DNA from: Cloeon dipterum | Taxonomy: Eukaryota; Arthropoda; Insecta; Ephemeroptera; Baetidae | Reading direction: 5' to 3' | Length of the DNA: 64,000 nucleotides | Assembly (NCBI RefSeq): GCF_949628265.1 | Contig: NC_088789.1 | Coordinates: 19,523,883 to 19,587,882 of the forward strand | Part shown: in pieces, positions 1 through 11,488 of the stretch | How positions within the stretch are numbered: position 1 is the first letter of the stretch | How the letters are laid out: every line of letters starts with the position of its first letter | The notes under the pieces: model-generated | Told to the model about the DNA's origin: nothing | The model's input: the letters and a program-made list of their open reading frames with translations, nothing else | Databases searched by the model: none | Position numbers and translations under genes: made by a program

Positions 1-1257
1 CGCACCGCTCTCCCCTTCTCGCTGTCCAATTTGAATGACTAAATGAATGAATTAACGCATGAATGCTAATTTTCCGACGGTTATGAGGACGGAAATCATC
101 TGCTCTTGTGCTCAGCCTTCTTTTTCCCCGTGCTCATTTCTCTTTTTGAAACGTTGCAAAAAGGAGGGGGTACCTAAACCGGAAAAAGGCAGCTTTTTCA
201 GGCTGTTTTAAATTGAGAAGAAAAGTAATTTTAAAAAACCAAATGACACACCTATGGAGAAAAATTAAACACTGCAGAGAAGGATATGTTTACTCCATCT
301 GAGACATTGGCTATTGAAATAAATTTCATTATTTGTTTCTAAATGTAAATTGTAAATGTAACAAAATCCAGATTAAATTATCAATTTCTTGGTCATAAGG
401 ATCTAATTTAATAATTCGTCAAAAAGCTTAAAACTCATGATTTATACTCATTTCATGGCCCAAAAAACATATCAGTCCCAGTAAAAATAATTTTGCACAT
501 CACTATTTTGATAGCAAATTTTGCACTAAACGAACGTAGCAATACTGATTGAACTCAATCCGGTAGCACACTATATTTGTTTAAAAGAATCTGCTGTGAT
601 TATTTTTTCTCTAATGACCCAATTCAATAGAGATTAATAATTTTAAGTCCATCGGGAGGGTGAAGCAGACAGTTCAAGTCTACAATTACGAGAATATAAT
701 ATACGAAATCGCCTTACACGCAACAGGAAAAAACGAGACCCTTCGTCGAAAGAAATTGCGTCCCACCGCCACAATGGGGTTGCTGCAATACATACAAATT
801 TAATATCACGTCTTCAGAGACCTTTCTCTCTCTTCTCTTGTTCCTTTCTTTGGGGAAACGATGCCTTTGCTACCATATTTTCGTTGAGGGTCTCAAATTT
901 AATAAGCGGCGCAGGCGGCCTGAAAGTTTATAAAGGCACACGAGACGCTACGCCGTTGCCGTCGCCGCCGCTAAATGAAGTGGAAAATGAACAGAACATT
1001 TTATTAATTGTTTATTACATTCATCAGGCGATCAGGCAACCGTGAGGAGAGAAATTTCGCCTTGACAAGCTCCTTACGCAGCCTCCCACATCCGCAAGCA
1101 TTGCGTCATTCTCTCTCTCTCCTTCGTTTAATGTTCCCGCAGTGAAAACAATCTCTCTCGCCGTTGATATCGTGCAAGTTTTGTGACGGAGGGAAAATTG
1201 AGAGATATAACTCGTCGAGTGTTGTTGCTTTGTGCAGTCCGTGATTCACTTAAATTG

Positions 1258-1290
1258 CTCTCTCTCTCTCTCTCTTTCTCTCTCTCCCTC
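1258..1290. repeat. CT-rich microsatellite
   Basis: A run of CT dinucleotides, interrupted by TTT and CCC, gives (CT)n-type simple sequence. GAGA-type runs of this kind recur through the window and can also bind GAGA factor-like proteins. No gene start is evident beside this one. Confidence 0.8.
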
Positions 1291-1657
1291 GCAAAGTTTT
1301 TCAGCGCAAACTACTTCGTCGGCTGTGTTTACAATCCGCTTTGGCAAATAGTGCTCCTTCGCACTCTAAAGTTTCTGGCTGCACACGGAGTAAATTGAAT
1401 TTCTCCTGTTTGCCGTGTTGATTCGTTTGGTGGATTTAAACATATAAATTACTGCAATTTCCAGGTGCCGTTCTAGCGATTGAATTGTAAATCGTGTTAG
1501 CTAAAGTTAGAAGTTTCTGAGCAGTACTACACCCGTTTAAATGATGCTTTTAGGATCAGAGTGCGAATGTACAGCTCTTCTGTCTCGTAAAATTGATTTT
1601 ATTATGCTGAAAGCAAGAACTGCACCGAACAGTAAAACTGAATATGCAAACATTTTT

Positions 1658-1680
1658 ATGAGTCAACATGGTTGACTCAT
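1658..1680. promoter_or_regulatory. Perfect 10-bp inverted repeat holding two AP-1-type sites
   Basis: Two 10-base arms (ATGAGTCAAC and GTTGACTCAT) are exact reverse complements separated by three bases. Each arm contains the AP-1/TRE core TGAGTCA or its complement. That bZIP factors (Jun/Fos, CNC family) bind this core is known. That the site is functional here is inference, because no promoter or gene is recognised nearby. Confidence 0.35.
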
Positions 1681-3972
1681 CCAGGTAGGGGAAGCGTTTT
1701 ATTTTTATTTTTTGTTGAAAAAGCTTTGGCTTTAATTAATGTTTTGAAAGGAAAATCTTACTGAAAATTTCGCAAGAACTGGTCTTTAAAAAAGCTAAAT
1801 AAGAATTTTGACTTTTTGCTGTAAAAATTTACGGTTTTAGACATTTTTAGAGGGAAAATTTGTTTTTAAGGGTTCATGGTTGGCAAATCAGAATATTATT
1901 CCAGGAATTAAGAATCTGAACATAAAAACCAGATATTTTTTCTTAATTTTTTCATTTATTTTGAAAACTGCTCTTGCTTTAGATTGATAACCATTTTTTT
2001 ATTTAGCTTGGGCCCAAGCACTTTTGCAGCCGCTTGGGCCCCATTGTATCCGCACCCAGTGAGCTCATAGCCCATGGGATGTGCTTGGCAGCGAGGTTAA
2101 AAATATATGGTCCTAGATCATTTCTGGAAATGTCGTTTTGAAAGTAAAAGTTTGATTTAAAATACTTGAAATTCTTTGTTACGAGATAATTTCAAGTTAG
2201 GACTAAGACTGGCCGCATGGAGGTTTGACAGTTTAAGCTTCTTTTCAAGTGAGATAATGAAACATTCCGTCGCTCTGTGCCGAGCTTGAAATTCCAGAAC
2301 AAATGGTGCAATACTTCAGTGTTACCACCGATGGCGCCACCTTGAGGCAAAAGTTGAGCGCAAAGTTGCAAAGTGTAATAAATTCGGAAAATATAAATCT
2401 TAATAGTGCTCAAATCGAAAAAGTTTAGATGTAATCCAGGGCGTCTGGGGCCGATGTTAACGACAGGCGAAATAAATTTGGTGCTGCGGAACCCTCGTCT
2501 ACCGCGCCAAGGTAAGTTTGCTGATTGATCTTTTCCCGCTGTTAAGCCGGAATTCGAACGCGGCAAATGGACCGCAGTACGTGAATTAAATTCGACTCGT
2601 GTCTATACTGCACGCGGAAAGGGTTGCTTGCTTGCTTGCGTGAAATTGAATTGGCAGCGGGAGGCGATGCGAGCGAGGGGTCCGTCGGCCGAGAGATGAA
2701 AAAGTGGAAAGTCGATATCTCGTTAATTCCAGCCGACGAGTGGGCATTCGTCAAGTGTAATGACTGTTGGTGCGCGGCTGCAACGTCCCCCTCGCTGCGT
2801 GTACCTGCGCGCAGTCGGCCTTTTCTTTTTGTTTCTGGCCGAGCACCAAGCAAAAGCAAACCCCCTTCGTCTGAGGCAATAACGAGGCCAAACTCGCTTT
2901 CGATGGAGTCTTTAGGGTGGGCGTTGTTTTGCCAAAAAGAAAAAAAACAGCCTGCTTTAAAGAAGAGCTTCCTCCTTGTCCAAACTCCATATGCCGTGTT
3001 TACAAGTTCGCTTCTTGAGAAAGAAGAGAAGACCGAAATTGATGAACATGGCTAACTGCCATTCAAGCCCCGGCAAAAGTGGCTTGTTTTTCGGGACGCA
3101 AAGTTTGGCGCAAACTTTGCGAGGGGGAAATTAATAAAGCATAATCGAGCCGGTGTCAAAAAGTCAGAGTCGTCTTGAGCACTCATCGCAGCTTTTTTGT
3201 TTATATACACTCGAACATTTAGATCTCATAAAAAATACAGGGCTTGAAAAGAGGTATAAAAACTGTCCAGTGTTTTATACCAGAAATAACAAATTTCTTT
3301 TTTAGCAGTTTTTGGACTCTATATAGCAATCTAACTTTTTCACGATCTGAAAAATCGTTTCAGAGTAAATAAATAATTTTGTATCTTTTTGCATACATTT
3401 AAGACGCTAAAATTACTAAAAATATAATTGTTTTAGAGCGTTTTATCAAAAGGTCACTTTATAAATGCGAGTTTATCCCACTTTTCACGGTCAAAACTTG
3501 AAAAAAGTTATTTAACTGACAGTAATTTTACGTTTTTATCAACAGATTTACGCATTGATTTTTTATTTCATTATCTCTTACACCTTTTCGAAATTAGTTT
3601 CAAATCTTTCAATTTACCCACTTTATTGGTAGGACAAAAAATAAGTTTAGAACAAAAATTTCTTTAGTTTGGCAAACTCGCTTTTTTCGGTAAAAAAAAC
3701 GTGGTAAATCCGGGCAGAAAAAACTGCAAACCCTGAAAAGTGAGAGAGAGCAGGGATCCGACATAAAATGTTAATGAGGGAAAGAGAGCGAGGGCGGCAG
3801 CTCTCGCAAAAGTTTCTCGACAATGGAAAGGGAAGCTGCCGGGCGGCGTTGGTTCGGTCAATATAATCAATCGGCTGCTATCACGAGTGAGTGTATGTAT
3901 GGGGCTTTTTGCTCGGTTGCCATCATCTGTTTCGCATCGGCGGAGAGTTGGTTGGCGCACACATACACACGT

Positions 3973-3997
3973 CCACCCACCCACCCACCCACCCACC
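3973..3997. repeat. CCCA tetranucleotide microsatellite
   Basis: About five to six tandem CCCA units. Open frames across it, on both strands, owe their length to the repeat and are not credible genes. Confidence 0.85.
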
Positions 3998-5727
3998 AAC
4001 CAAGCGTAGTGCGGCGCAAAAAAACACACTCCGCCTGATGAAAATGCATGCAAATGTTATTGTGCCCCAGACATTTCCCTGTGCTGCTGGAAATAGAAAA
4101 TGGGAGGAAGTGTTGCAACTCCTCGCAGCTCTCTACTGAAAAATGGAATGTCTTTTATTTCCGGCTGTATCTATATTTGGCCAACAGGAACAGAATGTTA
4201 GCAAACGGCGTGCAGAATTGTCGTTTTGTTTCTCAGGAAAAAAAAACAGCAAGAAAATCTAGTTTTTCAAGGCAATAGCTATTAATGTAATTTTTGTTAA
4301 AATTCTGGAAGCTTCCAATTATTTAGCATTAAGTACAACAAATTTTATCTGTTGATAATTAAACTGATTTCTATCATATTAATGCCATTTCTGGGCATTA
4401 TTTAAGTATGTATGTATTTTAAATTGCATGTGTAACTAATATTAATTTCAAATTTATGAGTAAAACATTTTGAGCTGGAAAACTATGTCTCTGTAAAAAA
4501 ACCATTGATATCTAAGAACGTCATTAAGTGATTATTTAAAAAAGTAGAGCCGTTTGCAAAATAAAAAACAATGCAGTTTTAAAATTCTTGTCAAGTGTTT
4601 AGGTAATTTTTCCGTTTATATTGTTTCCGGGATTCTCAGGTAGGACATAGAAATTATAAATAGGAGTTTGACTAGATGAAAATGTTCTTAATGTGACACC
4701 GATTGTAAAAAAATAAGCTTTTCTATTTTTATAAGTCTCAGTAGAAAAATATGGTTATTTCTGAAAAAGAAAAAAAAACACTTTGTCAACTGGCTGTTTT
4801 TTCTTCAAACTATGTGTAAGTATGACTAAAATAGAATCATTTCAAAACATTCTGTGCACAGTAGCAGGGAGTTATTAATAGTAAGTAGGACAAGCAGCAG
4901 CTTTCTCGGTGACGTCTGCAATAATAAAATTCCTCTCTTATAAATCCAGAGTGTCACATACACGAGTTGCAAATCTCCACCATTCCTCGCGTTTCTCATA
5001 TCAAGCTGGCAAAGCTGCTGCGAGACAAAGGACGGACTATATGTTAGTTTTATCCGTCTCGAGAGCGAAAGAGTTGGAGGCTCACACACTCACGGGGGGC
5101 GGACGAGAGAGGGTATCTCGCTCTCTCTCTCTTCTCCTCCTCCTCATCTTGATTACATTTGAGGCTATGAGATTTTGCAGCCAGCACTTCCTGAGCCACC
5201 CTCACCGAGTGAGCCGAGAGAGTGAGTGTCGGTCGCATCCCCTCGCACTAAAATGAGGCCGAATCCTGCCTTGAATACCCAAATGTCTTATTACCGGGCG
5301 GGGGCCGCTAATCAAATCAGCAGGTTGCCACCGCTATGTGCCCTGCACGACAATTTTTCAATTCCGCACCACCGGGGGACAACTTCTGGTGCCAATTTAA
5401 ACTTTAGGCTACGTGCCGAGTATTTGCAATTTTTCATTGGACACTTGAAACGCCCAAGAAATAAAAAAAAGTCAAGTTTTGTTTTAAACTTGATGTTTTT
5501 CTTTTAGTTTAGAGCATTCCAGTCGGTAAAATCGGCCGCATCAGAGTTCAGAATATTAATTGAGCTTGTTCCAAAATAAATTGCCCTTATTGGGAAAGTT
5601 CTTTGTGTTAAAAGTTGCCAAAAGTTGGCGCCACAGCTCATTTATAATTTTAAGATAATTTGCAATGCAATTTCAAATTCTATCCTGCAACTCTGCATTT
5701 TAGACGTAAAAGGTTTTCATTTGACGT

Positions 5728-5940
5728 GCTGAACCGATTTTGGTTTCCAGCATTCAGATGACACCTTTTTACGTAAAGAATGCACAGCAAAAGGAATAAA
5801 TCTCAAATCAGAGAGTTCCCGAAAAATTGTAAATGAACGGTGGAGCCATCTGTTGACAGCTTTTAACGCAAATGACTTTCCCAATGTACGAACTTGTCGA
5901 TATTTTCGTCCACCCCGTGAAGAAAGATTCAGCACTCCAC
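5728..5940. repeat. Dispersed repeat family R1, copy A
   Basis: This segment is related to 11,366-11,488. Both begin with a GCTGAACC block followed by TTGGTTTxCAG. Both contain an AAATGAACGG block followed by a CTATCTGTTGG-like block and TTTTxACG/A, and both end near a GTGAAxxxAxxATTC stretch. Copy A carries about 50 extra bases near its right end. It is probably an old non-autonomous transposable element. Its ends are uncertain, and short inverted arms (GTAAAAGGT and ACCTTTTTAC) straddle its left part. Confidence 0.5.
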
Positions 5941-7000
5941 TTTAGTGGCAAATCTATAGAAGATATTGAGTGAAAAAAATCGTAATTTAAGAGCCATCCT
6001 TGATACGATCAGATTTATGGAGGAAAAAACAATCCCTCGATCCATGTCTAGATAGGTATAAAATTTGGTATATAACTTTATACTTTAATACCTCTTGCGC
6101 AAACATTCTCATTTCATCATTTCCAATATCTCCGTCCGTTCCCATGGAAATTTAATTGTCCTCTCGTACTGTGAAAAAGAGATTAACTTTTGAGTGCACT
6201 CCTCATTTCACCATGGTAACGTCCACAAATTCACAGTAAATTTGCTCACTAATAGCTTTGTGAGAGCTGCTGTGTTTGCGCAAAGAGCTAAAATAGTATT
6301 GTATATCGACGCAAAAACCCGATGGCATATGCAGATTTTGTTTGGCAAGCAATTAAGTGTGCTCGCTCGGCATGCAAATGATGCGACGTGGTGTGCAACA
6401 GCTGCCTCTCGTTTTTATGCATGAGATGTGCATGTGATTGGTATTTGTGCAAATTGCAGCGCAGCAGCGGGAGCGGCGCGGGCGGAACGACGTGCACAAT
6501 CACTCCGTCGATAACGGCACATCGCCGCTGCTGCCGGGGTGCTAAAGGTAATAACTCAAACGCCACCCTCGGTGTGCACCACCAATCACCGCTCGCTGCC
6601 CACTCCGAGAGCGGCGTTTTCCAATATTCTGGCGACACACCTGCAGTTTCACTCTCGTAAGCTACCTGCATTTTTGCATAATGGGCGCCGCAATCTACTA
6701 TTTTTCTCTCTCGTCCTTGGAACGATTTTTGGAACGGTTCCAGTTTGCTACCATTTCCGTCGGAATGATGAAGATCTGCAGTATTATTATCCCCTTTATA
6801 TTGACCTATGATAATTTAGAGGCTTCAGAAGCCATTCCGATGCTCGTTCAAGAGCCGGAATGATGCATAAATATCTGAGTGGATATGAGGGAAATATAGA
6901 TATGTATAAAATTCGATGCATATGGTGATTTGCTCAAAGCCAACAACAGAAGGCACCTCCATCCATTTGCAAGTTACAAAGTAGCACTGCAATTTCATTT

Positions 7001-7502
7001 TTGACAGTGCCAATCGATTCCTAGGGGTCAAATTAGGATAGGCAATTAGGCAGCCGAATCACTTGGGTGGACAATTTAACACGACGTGCTTAATAACCGT
7101 TTCTATAGTTGTTTGAAATGAAACCCAGAAAAAAAATCCACAAGAATGCTAGCGACCAATCAGAGAAGGAAAGGGGCTCTTTGACGTAGCACTGCCCGCA
7201 GATCGGATGACAAGGCTGGTCAGCCAACTTTGTCGTTTCCGCTGGCTGTCGCTGTGTCGCTAGCGCCCGATCTTTTGCCAGAGCTTTACGTCAAAAATAC
7301 AATAAAAAACAGCTCCCTCTCTGATTGCTCAGTGTCGATCTTGTAATACTTTTTTCAGTTCAGGTCAAAAGGCGCTAAAGTATAGGTTTTTTACATTTTC
7401 CACAGATTGTGGGCACGAAGTGTCATATTTTCGACAGAGTGATTCAGCTGCCTAACCTAATTCAACCCTCAGCAATTGAATAGCGCTGTCAAAATTGAAT
7501 TT
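7001..7502. mobile_element. Palindromic foldback/MITE-like element, copy 1
   Basis: The two ends are inverted copies of each other: TTGACAGTGCCAATCGATTC at the left matches the reverse complement of the right end, which finishes in GCGCTGTCAA. The match continues for about 60 bases (GAGGGTTxAATTAGGTTxGGxAGCxGAATC-like). Further inside, a GACCAATCAGAGAxGG block on the left is mirrored by an inverted CAATCAGAGAGGGAG block on the right. There is no open frame for a transposase, so the element is non-autonomous. A second copy lies at 21,446-22,004. Similarity between the two copies extends about 30 bases beyond the left end I give, so the true boundary may lie near 6,970. I saw no clear target-site duplication. 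Confidence 0.75.
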
Positions 7503-10500
7503 TAGTTATTCGGTATATTCCAACTCAATTGTTAGAGAGAGAATGAACTCCATAACTCCATGGAACTTTCCAGGCTGCTGACGATTTTAATTTTGTAGAC
7601 CTCCACTCATGCAAAATCAGCAAACGCGTTGGCCCAAAATTTAATATCAAGCCGGGCAGGGAATCCACATGTTCGCAGTGAAATTAGGTTGCGGTCGTGC
7701 GACAGGCGAGTTTGTATCATGCAAACGTGAGATATTGAAATCAAGTGGCTCGTAGTCGTGAAGCCGAGATCGAATTGGCGGCTCGCTTGCATCTGTGCGG
7801 CACTCGCTCTGTGCCTAGCCTCGGGCTATCAATCTCGAAACAGCTCTAACAAAATATCTCTCGCTCGCTAGTTCGCTCTCCCCGCTCGACTTGTTGGCTG
7901 CCCGCCCCCGGTGCTGCAATTTTCCCTCCGCCCGACATTCAATTTCACGCTAAAATATGCGCATCTGCAGGTGGGTGTCACCGAATCAGTTTAACCCGCA
8001 CTGGTCCGAATTTACCTTCCGCGCATAATCACATTTTTCGAGATTCGCCAGCAGCGGCGGTATGCAGATTTTCGCGGTTGCCTGAATAATTTCGATGGAG
8101 TGAGTGGGAGGAAGGTGCGGTTTTTGTGAGCTGAGCGCTCGCTGATGAAACGGGCATCGGAGTCGGGCAAGTGGAAACCTTTCCCCGTTTTCTTTGATTT
8201 TCAAATAACGTAGGCCCCTTCGATTGAATACAAAAATGAGGAAAGCAGCTTATTTTTTAAATAATTGCTTTTCATACCAATTTCTGAAAAGAAAATTTTT
8301 TTCTGTTCGCTGCACACCAATTATATCTTGTTCGTTTGTGGATTCTAATTCCTGCATTTTGTGCACAGCACAAAATACGATTCGATGCCAGCTTTGTATT
8401 TAAAAAAGAAAGGGAAATAAATCAATAAGAATTAAAAAAATCAATCCATCGTTCATTTTTTGTTGCTCTACTGATTGGGTAAAATTGAAAATTTCCTTAC
8501 CCCATTCTCAGTCAACTGTGAGATTAAGAAGATCAAAGCCCTGACAATGAGAGCAGCTAGAACCGGGGCTTCGGGTGTATATGAAAGTAACCTGGTTGGA
8601 AAGCAAAGCTGGAAATGAAACAAACAATCCTTCAAAAGAAACCGCAGGGACAACTCGTCTATCATTCCTGGCACGATGCTGAGATTGCGAGAATGGAATC
8701 TGCAGTGGTAGCAGCAGTCTGGCAGCAAGAAACCGCGGCATCTGGCGGACTGGGTCGCGTCCGCAGTAATTTACGGTGCGGGTTTAATAATCGGCGCCAA
8801 CCGGCGCCACTTTTCGACTTTCTTGTCAAGCCGTGGGTCGTTTTTGGCTCACAATAAACAATAGCTCGGTAAATTAAATGAAAAAATAATCGTCTAACCA
8901 CTTGGCTCACGTCTGCCCTGTAATTTATAATGCAACCCTTCCGCTAATTACAATGCCGCAATTTACGACCTCGCCCGGCCGCCCAGCAGGCAGGCAGGCG
9001 GCGCCGGTGTTGCTTCTCGCACGCACGTCGTCCTAAATTTTTCCATTACGCGCATCATATTTCACCTGCGGATTCAATTAAAACGCCGTGTTTATTCTCC
9101 GGCGCGCGCACCGACTGTTTGCTTTTCATTTGTGCGGAAAATCTGTTTTCGCCGCCGCCACAGCAGCAGCAGCATCGAGTGAGGTGATTATTAGCCACGC
9201 ACCGCCGGAGACGTGATTTTGACAAATTGATGGCGAAAATCATAATGCATCTGCAACTCGTGTCGATGACGGCCGGGTAAACAGAAATTTTCTGGTGAAA
9301 AATGAGCAGTCGGCGGTCGCTTTCCGCGAGACGCGAGGCTGGAAAAGACTTTTGCTAATGAGATTTCTGCGAATAACGCTGCTGGGTAGACTTCATTCAG
9401 GCAAAACGCGGTCTGAATGCCTTTAGAAATAACTCTCTGCCCTGCTGCGAGCTTTGTAGCGCAAAGGTTGCTGCGGCTTTTGTGAGTTTGCAAACTGGCA
9501 CGTAGAGAAACAAAAAGACGCAGTTATGAATGAGCGATAATTCTTAATTAATGAGAAAAACGGCTAGGAAATTGGTCGAATTAACTTAGTTGTTTCTTCA
9601 ACAAAGAAAAGTGTTGCCGAGGAAACGTTAATTCTTTTGAAATACCTTGCAAGTTATATTTCAAAGACAATATCAAGATCTGAATGCTCCTTTTCAAATA
9701 ATATATCTTTAAAAACGCTACACAAGGTTAATTCCGTTAATTCATGAAAACATTTTTCTTCCCTTTCATCAGGATATTCTGTCTGTTGTCTTGCACAAAA
9801 GGTAGAAGTATTTTTAAAAATATGCTGTCATTTCCAAAGTTCCCGAGCGTCTTGACTTTTTTCTTGAGATTGCAAGGAAAAAAATTAACTGCTAACCATC
9901 CCGAGGGGCAAGAACGGGAAATGAGAGAGGAGGACAGCAAGCAAGAGTCAGTCAAGCAAGTTGTTGTTGTGTTATTGTTGAGGGAAGATTGGTGTTGCAA
10001 GTGACAGGTTAATCTGCATGTCCTCATCTCTGGCTGCATCTCTGGCTGCGACGCCTCCACTCACTCGCGCTGCACGGAAGAACGAGAGGCGGAGCGGCAG
10101 AATCAAATGCCATAAATTATTGGCGAGCAACGCGAGTGTCAAATTGGAATGACAGGTGGAGCTCCTGCAAGTGAGCCGACGTGTCGCCGAATTAAATTAC
10201 AATCGCGGCTCTGGCAATAAAAATAATTCATGGGCGGGGGAGCACGGGTGCCGAACGGAAAGTTACTTCGTGAATGATTTATGCGAAAGTGGCAAGGAGT
10301 GGCTGCGAGGGATCTAATTTTTCAAAACACCGCGCCTCCTGTGTCAGCGACACGAATTTATTCATGACAACGGATACTTTGACTAATGTCGTGAGAAAAT
10401 ACGTGGGTGAAATGACTGACGACTTAGTGGTAGAATGGTTCTGTTTCTCACTTAATTCAAAAATAATTGGTAATTCTTTTTTAACAGCACTTTGTTCTAA

Positions 10501-11313
10501 TTGGGGGGAGAGAAAACAGTGATGCGTATGTATTCCCAATTTGGAAATTATTAATTTCAATTTTAACTTAAACTTGCTTTCGTATTTTTTAATGTAAAGT
10601 TTTTAATCCTCGGTAAAAATTAACCTCTGCTTCAATGAAATTCCAGAATTTGTGATATTAACATTTACCAGTAGCTGGGCGTCATTGAATTTCTGATTAC
10701 CAAGCAGAGTTTCGTCTTAATTAAATAAGTTTGCAACATAATTGGCAAAACAATGGCGTCGGAGGAAAAATCTGCTTAAAACCTATTTCCAGCGCTTTCT
10801 CTCTCTGGCTCATTTCCTCTCGCATTCCATTAAAACTTGCACGTGCAGTGGCCCGTTGTGGAATTTTAGTTCCGGCTCAGGTATAGCCAAACTTTGGAAG
10901 CTACTGTATGTGTACGTTCGCCGCGCTTCAAGCCGCAGCGAGCGGGCACGCGGGGTGATCGGGGGCGGAAGGGGGAAAATTGTCTGGGCACAGACACACT
11001 CACATGCTGAGCCAGAGAGTGAGCGGAGCTCGAGAGCAAAAAGCAAACTCGGAGGAGCGGAGTGCGCGGATAATGGAATTGTTTGTTATTGTTGCTTCAC
11101 CTGGCCGCATAGCTCTCTCTTCTCTTGTGCGCACCCACCCTCATCCCACATCTCCTTCTGATGCCGTAATATCAAATATCAGGCTCGCTTTCTTCGAATC
11201 CACAAGGTTAGGAGATTAAAAGAGGAAAACTTCTAAATAGATAAAACTTTTCAAGCACCTGAATAAATATCCACTTTATGTAGAAGAAATTATACTACTC
11301 AAAAATTGGGGAA

Positions 11314-11363
11314 ATCGCGGTAGATACCTAAAAAGTCAATTTTGAAAAAAAATCTACCGCGAT
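11314..11363. repeat. Perfect 12-bp inverted repeat (hairpin)
   Basis: The arms ATCGCGGTAGAT (11,314-11,325) and ATCTACCGCGAT (11,352-11,363) are exact reverse complements around a 26-base AT-rich spacer. The hairpin abuts R1 copy B, which starts three bases downstream. It may be a transposon terminal structure or a second element inserted beside it. Confidence 0.6.
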
Positions 11364-11365
11364 AG

Positions 11366-11488
11366 GCTGAACCAATCTTGGTTTACAGAATTTCAGACTA
11401 AATCAGTACCCAAAATTCTAAATGAACGGTCATGCTATCTGTTGGCGACTTTTTACATAAATAAATCTCCACTCTGTGAATAGAATCT
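11366..11488. repeat. Dispersed repeat family R1, copy B
   Basis: This is related to 5,728-5,940 (copy A) in order and sequence of blocks: GCTGAACC, TTGGTTTACAG, AAATGAACGG, CTATCTGTTGGC. It is shorter because of an internal deletion near the right end. It has no coding capacity. Confidence 0.5.

Larger units (their letters stand above)
1..7000. other. Gene-poor stretch, no supported gene
   Basis: I see no coding exon here on either strand. The open frames are short, lack flanking splice sites in a consistent frame and do not resemble known proteins. The DNA alternates AT-rich segments with GC-richer blocks (about 2,440-3,060, 3,780-4,020, 4,970-5,260 and 6,360-6,660) carrying GAGA/CTCT runs. 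A CT microsatellite, a CCCA microsatellite, an AP-1-like palindrome and one dispersed repeat are listed separately. The stretch could be intergenic or part of a long neurobeachin intron. Confidence 0.6.

Noticed and set aside
2542..3055. Overlapping open frames on both strands, 105-143 residues
   Set aside because: The frames overlap one another on opposite strands in a GC-rich block and show low-complexity composition; no sign of selection on one frame.
3664..4139. Several open frames with His/Pro/Thr or Gly/Trp repeats
   Set aside because: Their repeats are the translation of the CCCA microsatellite.
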